In this document: piece after piece, positions 7,833 through 15,798 of the stretch | Layout of the letters: every line of letters starts with the position of its first letter | How positions within the stretch are numbered: position 1 is the first letter of the stretch | Source of the DNA: an uncultured Campylobacter sp. | GTDB lineage: Bacteria; Campylobacterota; Campylobacteria; Campylobacterales; Campylobacteraceae | DNA length: 21,841 nt | Reading direction: 5' to 3' | NCBI RefSeq assembly: GCF_937949835.1 | Contig: NZ_CALEDC010000023.1 | Coordinates: forward strand, 1 to 21,841 | The notes under the pieces: model-generated | What the model was told of the DNA's origin: nothing | The model's database searches: none | Seen by the model: only the letters and a program-made list of their open reading frames with translations | Translations under genes and position numbers: made by a program

Positions 7833-8936
7833 TTAGTGAAGTTTCGACCAAATTTTGCTTTTCCAAAGACCTGCAAAAACAGAAAGGATCAAGAAATATA
7901 TCATAATATTTATGGTTGTAGCTTCACGCTCGGCTTTTTTGCTATCGCCTACGTCAGCTAGATATTCCACGACCTTGGCTTCAGCGTTTTCGTTCAAGCC
8001 TACGCGCGGCATCGAAGTGCCTGGAAGCTTCTTTTGCGTATCATTGATAAACTCGTGTAGATAGTTGGCGCCCTTAGAACGGATCATCATCGAAAGATCA
8101 GGAGGTATCGAGCCCATATACGCAGCCAAGCTAGCCTTGTCGCTGGATGCAAAGAGCTTATCATATTTGACGTCGTGGCATCTTAGACAAGCATCCTCAA
8201 AAACCGCCTTGTTTAAAAGGAATTTTTTCTGCGCTTCGTCTAGTTCGGTGCCTTGCTTGATGCCGCTAGCAGCAGCCTCAGAGGCGATTAGCTTATCCTC
8301 GCTAGGAGCGACCGATTTTAGATAGGCTACGATATCGGCGATCTCTTGATTTAGATCACCGCCCGCACCGAAAAATCCAGGCATCGGAAAAGGTTTTTCG
8401 TCGCCAAATTTCTGATCTAGCTTAAGAGCCATGATCGGATCTTTGATGAGTGCAGCTAAGAATTTATCGGTGTATAGATAGCCTGCGCTGCTAAGATCCG
8501 GAGGATTGACGCCGTATGCGGCACTAGCGCTTGCCGCGTCCATAGGAGCGGGGATATTTGCACTTTTTACTCCATGACATGCGGTGCAGCCTGCATTTGT
8601 AAAGGTTTCGGCGCCTCGCACGGCATCGCCTTTGCTAAGATCGATTTTATTTATCTCATCCCAAAAAAGCACCGTTTTGTCTTGTTGCTCTTTCGCACTG
8701 GCTAGGGCTTTTTTAGAATTTTTTATCATCGTCTCATCCCCGCCTTTTTCAGCTGCGGCCAAAGCGCTTTCTGCTGCGGCCACGTTATGCGCGGCTAAAG
8801 CCGTATCGCCTGCTGCAAAGTCGTAATTTACCGGATCAGTGTGCGGACTAAGCTTAGTATGAGCATAAGGCTCGATAAACCAGTATAAAATTCCCACACA
8901 AAAAAGCACTAAGATTAGGGTTCTTATCTCTTTCAT
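7833..8936 (-). CDS. petC: Di-haem cytochrome c subunit of the bc1 complex
   Basis: This is the cytochrome c subunit that takes electrons from the Rieske protein and passes them to soluble cytochrome c. It has 367 residues with an N-terminal membrane segment (~6-21) and a C-terminal anchor (~343-358). Two haem-binding motifs are seen, CTACH (117-121) and CLRCH (250-254), each with a likely Met axial ligand (PMPGF, Met185; TSMPRVG, Met309). This tandem di-haem form is the epsilonproteobacterial type and differs from mono-haem c1. Residues ~40-90 are an Ala/Lys-rich predicted helix before the first haem domain. ATG follows AGAGGG, two bases after the cytochrome b stop. Haem attachment would need the CcsBA protein encoded at 11477-14899. 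Confidence 0.96.
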   Translation of the reverse strand: MKEIRTLILVLFCVGILYWFIEPYAHTKLSPHTDPVNYDFAAGDTALAAHNVAAAESALAAAEKGGDETMIKNSKKALASAKEQQDKTVLFWDEINKIDLSKGDAVRGAETFTNAGCTACHGVKSANIPAPMDAASASAAYGVNPPDLSSAGYLYTDKFLAALIKDPIMALKLDQKFGDEKPFPMPGFFGAGGDLNQEIADIVAYLKSVAPSEDKLIASEAAASGIKQGTELDEAQKKFLLNKAVFEDACLRCHDVKYDKLFASSDKASLAAYMGSIPPDLSMMIRSKGANYLHEFINDTQKKLPGTSMPRVGLNENAEAKVVEYLADVGDSKKAEREATTINIMIYFLILSVFAGLWKSKIWSKLH

Positions 8937-8938
8937 GG

Positions 8939-10198
8939 CTAGACCCTCTTTCTTTCTGCGATTGTAATTAACGGAAGCACTACGACGAGCAATCCAATAT
9001 AGACGATCGATAAAGCAAAGCCCCAGTATTTATTTTCGATACCAAGCTCCGCGCCGTCTGCGGGAAGCTTACCAAAAAGGCTAAGCAGGATCATGTCGAT
9101 TACCAAAACCCAAAACCAAATGAAAAACGCTTTGTTTTTGTGCGCAGGCGCTACTACGCTGCTGCGATCAAATAGTGGGATAAAAAATAGCGAAATCCCG
9201 GCGAAGGCAAAGGCGACAAGCCCGATGTCGGCAGCCTTAAGCGGTCCTACATCAAAGTAAAATCCGCGCAAAATTTCATACTCCCAAAGGAAGTACCACT
9301 CCGGATAGATATGCGTCGGGGTTTTGAGGCTGTTTGCCGGCTCGAAATTTATCGGATCCATCGCAAAATCGAAGTGAAAGCCGACCAGATAAAAGAAAAA
9401 TATCATAAAGATACTGACGTAGAAAAAATCCTTCGCCAAAAAGCCCGGCCAAAACGGAATTACCTTGCTTTCGCTAGTTTTTCCTTCCAAATACTTCTCG
9501 CCTTCGAGCTCAAAGTCAATCTCCTCGCCGTCTAGGTTATTTACGTGCGGAAATCTAAGCGAATAAAAATGCACCGCCAGCACCGCAACCACTACAAGAG
9601 GCAGCAAACAGACGTGGAGCATAAAAAATCGCGTTAGCGTCGGATCGCTTACGGCGTAATCGCCGCGAATCCATTCGACTATCGCATCGCCCACTATTGG
9701 AATTCCGCCGAACAAATTCGTAATAACCATCGCTGCCCAGTAGCTCATCTGCCCCCATGGAAGCATATAGCCGCTAAAAGCCTCCGCCGAAAAGATGATG
9801 AAAAGCAGCATTCCGCTTACCCAAATCATCTCTCGCCCTTGCTTATACGAGCGGTAATAAATAGCTACTAAAGTATGAATGTATAGGATCAAAAATACGA
9901 CCGATGCCGATACTGCGTGGATATGACGCCATAGCCAGCCGTATTCGACCTCTTTCATAATCGTGAAATTTACGCTATCAAATGCTAAATTTACATCCGG
10001 TTTGTAATACATCACGAGCATTAGTCCACTAACGAACAAAACTATAAATAGCGTCATCAAAATAACGCCCATCGCCCAAAGGAAGCTGATATTTTTAGGA
10101 ATCCAATACTCGCTTACCATCACCTTGAAAAATTTCGTTACGGCGAGCCTTTGGTCGAACCAATCCCAAACTCCCGTAGCTTTTCTTATATGTGCCAT
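8939..10198 (-). CDS. petB: Cytochrome b subunit of the bc1 complex
   Basis: Membrane core of the quinol:cytochrome c reductase, binding two b haems and the quinone sites. 419 residues, about eight membrane helices, a full-length fused protein and not split as in b6f. Haem ligands are His94 and His108 in the second helix (RHIHAV, YIHTL) and His195 and His210 in the fourth (FMLHVC, AVHFYS). The quinol-oxidation motif PEWY is at 299-302. The second His pair is 15 apart, as in b6-type proteins, not 14 as in mitochondrial-type cytochrome b. A strong AGGAGG ribosome site precedes ATG; the gap to petA is 9 bases. Quinone is probably menaquinone in this group (general knowledge). Confidence 0.97.
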   Translation of the reverse strand: MAHIRKATGVWDWFDQRLAVTKFFKVMVSEYWIPKNISFLWAMGVILMTLFIVLFVSGLMLVMYYKPDVNLAFDSVNFTIMKEVEYGWLWRHIHAVSASVVFLILYIHTLVAIYYRSYKQGREMIWVSGMLLFIIFSAEAFSGYMLPWGQMSYWAAMVITNLFGGIPIVGDAIVEWIRGDYAVSDPTLTRFFMLHVCLLPLVVVAVLAVHFYSLRFPHVNNLDGEEIDFELEGEKYLEGKTSESKVIPFWPGFLAKDFFYVSIFMIFFFYLVGFHFDFAMDPINFEPANSLKTPTHIYPEWYFLWEYEILRGFYFDVGPLKAADIGLVAFAFAGISLFFIPLFDRSSVVAPAHKNKAFFIWFWVLVIDMILLSLFGKLPADGAELGIENKYWGFALSIVYIGLLVVVLPLITIAERKRV

Positions 10199-10207
10199 CT
10201 GCGCCTC

Positions 10208-10714
10208 CTATGCTTTCTGCTTTAGGGCTTGGTATTCGGGGCCCTCTTCGCCTAAAACGAGTTTCGTTCCGTCGATTTTAAAGGGCGGTATATCCATAGG
10301 ACGCGGCGGCGGGCCGAACACGTTTATGCCGCTAGCATCAAAAATTCCGCCGTGACATGCACAGATGAATTGTTGCGTCGATGGCTTGTAGCTAGGAATA
10401 CAGCCTAAATGCGTGCAAAGCCCTATGCAAAGCGTATATCTAGCATCCCCTACGACGACGTCACGGGCATCGTTTTTAGGCATATCGGCAGTCTTTTTAA
10501 GCACGAAAATCGGCTTTTTGCGCCACTGCGTTTGATACAGCTCGCCCTCTTTGATCGGACTTAAATCTACCGTAGTGACGCCGGCGGCGCGCACGCTAGG
10601 TAACGGATCCCACGATTTCTTCATCCCCACGAGTGCGAAAACGCCACCCACAGCGGCAACCGCGCCGAAAGTAAGCCCGATAAAGCCTCGTCTATCCTGT
10701 TTTAGATCAGACAT
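10208..10714 (-). CDS. petA: Rieske iron-sulfur subunit of the bc1 complex
   Basis: Periplasmic Rieske [2Fe-2S] protein that accepts the first electron from quinol. 168 residues. A twin-arginine signal-anchor (DRRGFIG at 7-13, then a hydrophobic segment to ~30) suggests Tat export with the anchor retained. Cluster motifs are CTHLGC (100-105) and CACHGG (118-123): ligands Cys100, His102, Cys118 and His121, with Cys105/Cys120 forming the disulfide. A Pro-rich loop (GPPPRPMDIPP) follows as expected. ATG follows AAAGGAT. It is the first gene of petABC, and its promoter region contains an inverted repeat at 10794-10821. Confidence 0.97.
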   Translation of the reverse strand: MSDLKQDRRGFIGLTFGAVAAVGGVFALVGMKKSWDPLPSVRAAGVTTVDLSPIKEGELYQTQWRKKPIFVLKKTADMPKNDARDVVVGDARYTLCIGLCTHLGCIPSYKPSTQQFICACHGGIFDASGINVFGPPPRPMDIPPFKIDGTKLVLGEEGPEYQALKQKA

Positions 10715-10781
10715 CTTTATCCTTTCAAATTAAGAAATTGACAAGCATCAATTTTAGCCAAATAAAGATTAAATCAATATG

Positions 10782-10821
10782 ATTATAAGCAGAAATTTAG
10801 CTTAACCTTGCAAGCTAAATT
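10782..10821 (-). promoter_or_regulatory. petABC promoter with overlapping inverted repeat
   Basis: An extended -10 element, TGCTTATAAT, reads on the minus strand with TATAAT at 10787-10782, 67 bases before petA. Directly upstream, where a -35 box would sit, AATTTAGCTT and AAGCTAAATT form a perfect 10-bp inverted repeat with an 8-base centre (10794-10821). The position suits an operator for a dimeric regulator. No regulator can be named from sequence. Confidence 0.5.
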
Positions 10822-11435
10822 ATATTTTAAGATAATTTTAATGCCTAGCGAGGCGTTTTTGCAGTTTAAAATTTTATAAATTTTCAAATTCTGTCATGTT
10901 CTATCATGGCGCGGAATTTAAAATTTTAAAATTTTATCGCATAAAATTTGTTGTGACAAAGACGCACGAAATTTTAAAATTTCGACATCATAAATAAAAT
11001 TTCATAAAGTGCGAGATTTTAAATTTTAAATTTAAAGACGAGCATAGAATTTATAAAATCAAATTTTAAAATTTCACTGCTCGGTCATGGCAGCGGCGGG
11101 GCGAATTTTGCACTAGCGCGCTAGCTGAAATTTTAAAATTCTAGAATTCGTCGAGCTTCCGTCGCATGAAAAAATTCCATTAGAAGTAAAATTTAAAACA
11201 TTAAAACCCCATAGCGGCACAAATTCCAAATCATTAGAATTTTACGACGCCTTAAAATTTCAAGCATCAAAAAATTCTGTCGCGATGCATTATGCCACGA
11301 TGCAAAATTTTAAAATTTAGCGCAATCGCGAGCCGTAAAATTCTATAAAATTCTGCAGGGTTTTAAAGCCTAGCCGAAATTTAAAGATAAATTCCATAAA
11401 TCCCTAAAGCCTCGGCAAGCTGCGAAATCCGGGCG

Positions 11436-11463
11436 AAATTTCAAAATTATTATTCTGAAATTT
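11436..11463 (-). terminator. Weak hairpin after ccsBA
   Basis: AAATTTCA and TGAAATTT form an 8-bp AT-rich stem with a 12-base loop, 13 bases after the ccsBA stop. The low GC content and absence of a clear T-run make it only a candidate terminator. Confidence 0.3.
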
Positions 11464-11476
11464 GGGCCCCACCTAT

Positions 11477-14400
11477 CTAAAGTCTAGCCGATTTACCCGA
11501 GCGGAAATACGCCGCGATCGCAAGAGCCACCATCGAAGCGATCATCACGTACGCCCAGCCGGGCACTGGAATGCGCTCGCCGCTAGCATATGAGTGCATG
11601 CCGCTTAGGTAGAAATTTACGCCAAAATAGGTCATTATGACGCTAAAATACGCAAACATCGAGGCTACGGCAAAGGCGAATTGATTGTTGAGCTTGTGCA
11701 TAAACCTAAAATGCACGACCGCTGCGTAGATCAAAATCGTAATGAGCGCCCAGGTCTCCTTCGGATCCCAGCCCCAGTAGCGCCCCCAACTTTCGTTCGC
11801 CCACACGCCGCCTAGGAAGTTGCCCACCGTCAGCAAGCAAAGGCCCAGGATCATCGACATTTCGTTGATATGCGTGGCCTCCGTGATGTTGCGCGCGATC
11901 TCGGGGTTTTTCTTGTCGAACAGAAACATCACGAGAGTGAAAATTCCAAGCAGCATGCAAAGGCCTAAAAATCCGTAGCTCGCGGTGATTACCGAGACGT
12001 GGATCGTAAGCCAGTGCGATTTTAGAACCGGCTGGAGATTGGTGATCTGCGGATCGATGTCGCTAAGATGCGCCACCATCAGCGTTATGCCCGCCATTAT
12101 TGACGTTAGCGCCAGCGAAATAGCGGATTTGCGCGAGAAAAATATTCCGCTTAGCGACAGCGCCCACGCGATGTAGATGAGCGATTCGTAGGAGTTACTC
12201 CACGGCGCGTGCCCCGAGACGTAGCCGCGCAGCGCAAGACCTGCAGTATGCGCGATAAAAGCGACGATATTTACGACATAAACTAGCTTAAACGCGCCGC
12301 CTAAGCGAAGAGCGGGCTTCATCATCCTAAGAAAGATAAAGATCAGAAGCAAAAATCCCGAGATAGTGTAGATCGGAAAGAGGCGAGAAAAAATTTTAGC
12401 CTTATTAAATAAAATTTCATATTTTATCGCGCTCTCGCTAGGCATTAAATTTGCGCCATTTTGTGCCTGGTATTTTTTGACGTAGCTTAGCATCTTTTCT
12501 GCGCCGCTCCAATCCCCACTTTCTTGGGCATAAACTACGGACGAAACGAATATTCCCATCATTTTTTTAACTTCAGCAGATTCGTTTTGATCCAGCGCAT
12601 CGCCTAGATATAGCGGCGAAAGCCACTCGTTATTTTTAGCGTTCTTAACCGGAATAATTCTAAAATAATCCCCCATAAACGCCGAGTAAAAGACGTTTAC
12701 GCGCTCGTTTACCTTGATGATCTCTTTATCTAGCACACCGCGGTTGCCCAAAGGCTTTCGGTTGATCTCCTCGACCATTTTATCGAGCTTGTAGTAGCTC
12801 TCGCCGCCTTTAAATTCAAAAAAATCCATCATACTGGCGTGGCTTTGCTTCTCGTCCATACCTAGAATTTTCTTAAGCTCCGGCTCGCTAACCTTGATAA
12901 TCGGCGCACGCCTCCAGTAGCTTTGATTTAGCATAAAAGAAAGCGCAGCGGCGTTATGGTTTAAAATTTCGCCATTTGGCGCCTTGTAGTTGTCGGCACG
13001 GTAAATTTTATTTAAAAGCTCCCTAGAAACTGTATCAAAAGGCTCCATTCGCCCATCAAATCCCTGAATTACGAGGCTTGCTAAATCCTCGCTAAATTTA
13101 GGATCAAATTTCGGCACGGCCAGCTCGCCTCCCATAGTAGAAAAATTATGCGGCGGGACGGAGTCTTGCTCCGCTGCAGATTCTTGCGGAATGGAGCTTT
13201 GCTTGGAATTTTCAGCGGCGGAATTCTGCGCGGAATTTTGCGAAGCGGGATCTTGCACGATAGCCGGGCTTTGCGACGCTGGATTTTCTACAGCTGCATT
13301 TGAGGCGGAACTTTGCGAAGTAGAATTTTGAATCGTGAAGTTTTGTTCGGCATTTGCTGTGCTAGGATACAATGCAGCCGAGCTCAAAGCCAACGCGCCT
13401 ACTAATGCCAATGCCGCGCCTTTAGTGCCGCGTCGCGATTTTTTGGTGCGTTTTGATACAGAGCTTTCTGTGGAGCTTACGGGCACCGAGCTAGACACGG
13501 AATTTTTAGAATTTACATCTTTTTCTCGAGCAAGATGCGTATTTTCGCTGATTAAGCGCGAGAGCTTGAAAAAGCGCGAGCCCCGGTTAAAAAAGTTAAA
13601 AAACATCCCCACGCAAAGCAAAAAATAACCGATGTAAGTTGGAACTTTGCCGGGGTCTTTATTGACCGAAAGCACGGTGCCGCGCTCGTCTGTGTCGTAT
13701 GAGCTTTGGAAAAATCGGTATCCGCCGTAATCGAGCACGTGATTCATAAAAATATCATAATCAAAGCTCGTATTGCCGTCTTTTAGCGTGATTTCGCTTT
13801 TATATCCGGAGGGCGAATTGGTGCCCGGGTAGCGATCCATCACAAAGTCGCGAAGCGCGATTTTAAAAGGCAGATGAAGCATCTTTGGCGCCAAGGCTAC
13901 GATGAAATTCTTATCACCCACCTTGTAGCTAGCACCATGCGAATCCCTAGGCACGTAGATTTCGCGACTCTGCCCCGCAAAGCTTAGCGTAGCTACTACG
14001 CCGGGCTCGCCCGGTAAATTCGCATCGACCGGGACAAATTTCTCGACCGCGGAGCTAAGCAAGCTAACGGGAGCGAAATTTATCCCGTCGAAGCTGTAAA
14101 GCAAGAGATTGCCTAGCGGATTATCCTCGTTTTTCTTAAGCGGCGAAGTGCTCATATCAGCCATTTTAGTGGCGTTTATATCAAGACTTGAGTTTAGATA
14201 AAATTTGCCGTCTTTGGATTTTATGTAGATGAAATTCTTACTTTTAGGCTCTGCGTTAAAAGTGATACTAAGCTCGCCTATATCCATGCTTTCGCCTGAT
14301 TGCAAGGAGACATTTTGGCTGCCGACATTGTTTGAAAATAATAGTTCCACGCGCGCAGGAGCCTGTCCGGTCGGATCTTGCACCCATTTTAGCTCGCCGT

Positions 14401-14899
14401 GTTCTACGAGCTCTTTAAATTTTAAATTTGCGATCCTACCCTCTACGTCTAGATTGAGATCGAAGTTCATCCGTCCTGCGCCGTTTAAAAATTTGCTCTC
14501 GTCAGCAGATATAAACTCGCCGTCACTGCCTAAAGTAAGAAGCTGAACGACCTCGTCTTTAGTCGTTACGATCGAGCTCTCGCCGCCCTCTCTTATATGG
14601 ATATTGCCCTCAAAGCCGAAATATCTCGTCAAAATCGCTCCAACAAGCATAAACAAAAAGCTTGCGTGAAAGATTAGCGCAGGCAGTGTGCGAAGCTTAA
14701 TCATGCGGTAGCGATAGATATTGTAGGTTAAATTTATTCCCAAAAGCACCATCAGCGCGCCAAACCACGCAGTAGAATAAACCATCGCCCAAGCTACTTC
14801 CGTGCCGTAAGCGGTCTCTATGAAAGTGGCGATCGCACAGGCTAGCGCCAAAATCAGTAGCATCACTGACGCGCACTCCATACTAAAAAATGTCTTCAT
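11477..14899 (-). CDS. ccsBA: Fused CcsB-CcsA cytochrome c haem lyase (system II)
   Basis: Carries haem across the inner membrane and attaches it to CXXCH motifs of apocytochromes, here probably PetC among others. 1140 residues. The N-terminal CcsB/ResB part (~1-460) has early membrane helices with a conserved His (LIFHASFLF), a large periplasmic domain and a closing helix (~422-438). The C-terminal CcsA/ResC part (~825-1140) has about eight helices, His-containing segments (AHTAGLALRGYVSGHAPWSN) and the haem-handling Trp motif WGRYWGWDPKE near 1040-1050. Fusion of the two is normal in Campylobacter. Odd is the middle: a cytoplasmic Ser-rich loop, a basic RR stretch, a hydrophobic segment ending ANA (~486-512), then ~70 residues rich in Gln, Asn, Ser and Ala. 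ATG follows AAAGGAA. Confidence 0.96.
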   Translation of the reverse strand: MKTFFSMECASVMLLILALACAIATFIETAYGTEVAWAMVYSTAWFGALMVLLGINLTYNIYRYRMIKLRTLPALIFHASFLFMLVGAILTRYFGFEGNIHIREGGESSIVTTKDEVVQLLTLGSDGEFISADESKFLNGAGRMNFDLNLDVEGRIANLKFKELVEHGELKWVQDPTGQAPARVELLFSNNVGSQNVSLQSGESMDIGELSITFNAEPKSKNFIYIKSKDGKFYLNSSLDINATKMADMSTSPLKKNEDNPLGNLLLYSFDGINFAPVSLLSSAVEKFVPVDANLPGEPGVVATLSFAGQSREIYVPRDSHGASYKVGDKNFIVALAPKMLHLPFKIALRDFVMDRYPGTNSPSGYKSEITLKDGNTSFDYDIFMNHVLDYGGYRFFQSSYDTDERGTVLSVNKDPGKVPTYIGYFLLCVGMFFNFFNRGSRFFKLSRLISENTHLAREKDVNSKNSVSSSVPVSSTESSVSKRTKKSRRGTKGAALALVGALALSSAALYPSTANAEQNFTIQNSTSQSSASNAAVENPASQSPAIVQDPASQNSAQNSAAENSKQSSIPQESAAEQDSVPPHNFSTMGGELAVPKFDPKFSEDLASLVIQGFDGRMEPFDTVSRELLNKIYRADNYKAPNGEILNHNAAALSFMLNQSYWRRAPIIKVSEPELKKILGMDEKQSHASMMDFFEFKGGESYYKLDKMVEEINRKPLGNRGVLDKEIIKVNERVNVFYSAFMGDYFRIIPVKNAKNNEWLSPLYLGDALDQNESAEVKKMMGIFVSSVVYAQESGDWSGAEKMLSYVKKYQAQNGANLMPSESAIKYEILFNKAKIFSRLFPIYTISGFLLLIFIFLRMMKPALRLGGAFKLVYVVNIVAFIAHTAGLALRGYVSGHAPWSNSYESLIYIAWALSLSGIFFSRKSAISLALTSIMAGITLMVAHLSDIDPQITNLQPVLKSHWLTIHVSVITASYGFLGLCMLLGIFTLVMFLFDKKNPEIARNITEATHINEMSMILGLCLLTVGNFLGGVWANESWGRYWGWDPKETWALITILIYAAVVHFRFMHKLNNQFAFAVASMFAYFSVIMTYFGVNFYLSGMHSYASGERIPVPGWAYVMIASMVALAIAAYFRSGKSARL
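13155..13350 (-). repeat. Low-complexity Asn/Gln/Ser-coding repeat in ccsBA linker
   Basis: Within ccsBA this stretch encodes variants of a short unit such as PASQNS, AQNS and AENS. The underlying DNA word GAATTTTGCGAAGCGGGAT (near 13231) recurs almost unchanged at about 21476 (GAATTTTGCGAGGCGGGAT), inside long-repeat copy 2. It appears to be an internally reiterated, drifting insertion in a tolerant linker. Confidence 0.6.
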
Positions 14900-15205
14900 T
14901 GATTTCCTTTAGATTTACGAGGGTTTTCAAAATCGCGAGATTTTAGCAAAAATTGCTTAATTTTTCATTTTACGACCTACAAGCGCACGCCTACTAGCGT
15001 AGCGCGAATATGCGTTAAGATGCTTTGATAAAGCGGTAAAATTCTCATCTTAGGCATTCGCGTAGGATTTTAACGGCGCGGATAAAATTTTATAAAATGC
15101 TGCGAAATTTAGCGAAATTCTATTAAATTTCGTGCGCCATCTCATCGCGCAATTTCTAATTTAGAATTCCGCTGCGATAAAATTTTATCTTTGCGGAATT
15201 CTTTC
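14900..15205. other. Intergenic region between ccsBA and creA
   Basis: No gene is visible. On the minus strand a TGCTAAAAT word (TAAAAT at 14945-14940), about 41 bases before ccsBA, could be its -10 element. The creA end holds the large inverted repeat at 15163-15202. The rest is AT-rich filler. Confidence 0.5.
15163..15202 (-). terminator. Two-tier inverted repeat after creA
   Basis: AGAATTCCGC and GCGGAATTCT form a perfect 10-bp outer stem. Inside it GATAAAA and TTTTATC form a second 7-bp stem after a 3-base mismatch. It begins 3 bases past the creA stop. T-rich sequence follows only when read on the plus strand, so its role as minus-strand terminator is likely but not assured. Confidence 0.55.
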
Positions 15206-15700
15206 TTATTGTTTTTTGCCTTGGGCATATGCTAGCTCGCATACGTCGCCCACGGCTTGGTGGCATGGGATCGCCGAGATCGAGTTATTAGGCGAGCCGT
15301 CGATCACTTTGTCTGAATAAACCAAATAGATTAGCGAGCCCTGCACCGCGTCGTAAAGCCTAACTACATGGGTCTTTTTGAAGATCAACGAGCTGCGTTT
15401 TTCAAAAATATCCTCTTTTTTCAGCTCCTCTTTAATGATGATTTTAGGCGCGGTCTGTACGCACGACACAGAGGCTTCGGAGCGATCCTCCTCCACGCCG
15501 ATGATCTCTTTGGCACCGCCTTTTTTGGCGTAAGAGACGTAGCAGGTCACGCCGTCGATCTTAGGATCTTTAACCGCGATAACTTCGATGCGATCGTCTT
15601 TGCCAAAAATTCTAAACGAAGTATTTACGCTACCTACGAGCTCGTAATCGCCCGCGCAAGCAAAAGCCACTAAAATCGCTACTAGAATAAATTTTTTCAT
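15206..15700 (-). CDS. creA: CreA family periplasmic protein
   Basis: A 164-residue exported protein of the CreA family (conserved, function poorly known despite the name). I place the start at the ATG giving MKKFILVAILVAFACAGDYE, because AAAGGAT lies directly upstream and this yields a clean signal peptide (residues 1-16, cleavage near AGDYE). A longer frame from 15736 would add 12 residues before it without a ribosome site. Family features seen are GSVNTSFRIFGKDDRIEV near the mature N-terminus, a single Cys in GVTCYVSY, SVSCVQ, and the paired CHQAVGDVCELA near the C-terminus. It diverges from the sugar mutase gene, with 98 bases between the starts. Confidence 0.9.
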   Translation of the reverse strand: MKKFILVAILVAFACAGDYELVGSVNTSFRIFGKDDRIEVIAVKDPKIDGVTCYVSYAKKGGAKEIIGVEEDRSEASVSCVQTAPKIIIKEELKKEDIFEKRSSLIFKKTHVVRLYDAVQGSLIYLVYSDKVIDGSPNNSISAIPCHQAVGDVCELAYAQGKKQ

Positions 15701-15798
15701 AACCATCCTTTGGAATTTTAGCGGCGATTTTATCATTTATAATATAAATATTAAGCAAGTTTTTATAAAATACCGCGATTTAAATTTAAAGGAATTTT
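15701..15798. promoter_or_regulatory. Divergent promoter region, creA and sugar mutase
   Basis: Very AT-rich in its middle. Candidate -10 elements are TATAAAAT on the plus strand (15764-15771), 27 bases before the mutase ATG, and GATAAAAT on the minus strand (TAAAAT at 15732-15727), 26 bases before creA. AAAGGAA at 15788-15794 is the mutase ribosome site. Confidence 0.5.

Larger units (their letters stand above)
10715..11476. other. 762-bp AT-rich gene-free region between petA and ccsBA
   Basis: No open frame looks like a gene on either strand. Apart from the petA promoter at one end and a weak hairpin at the other, it consists of many variants of the word AAATTTTAAAATTT (for example near 10927, 10968, 11063, 11128 and 11311), mixed with short GC-rich pieces. 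It could be decayed coding sequence or a build-up of a short palindromic repeat. Confidence 0.7.

Noticed and set aside
7740-7961. Plus-strand frame over the petC 3' end
   Set aside because: It crosses the petC terminator hairpin and overlaps the petC C-terminal anchor in antisense; no coding features.
15701-15736. Longer CreA with 12 extra N-terminal residues
   Set aside because: The downstream ATG has a clear ribosome site and gives a normal signal peptide; the longer start would run through the divergent promoter region.
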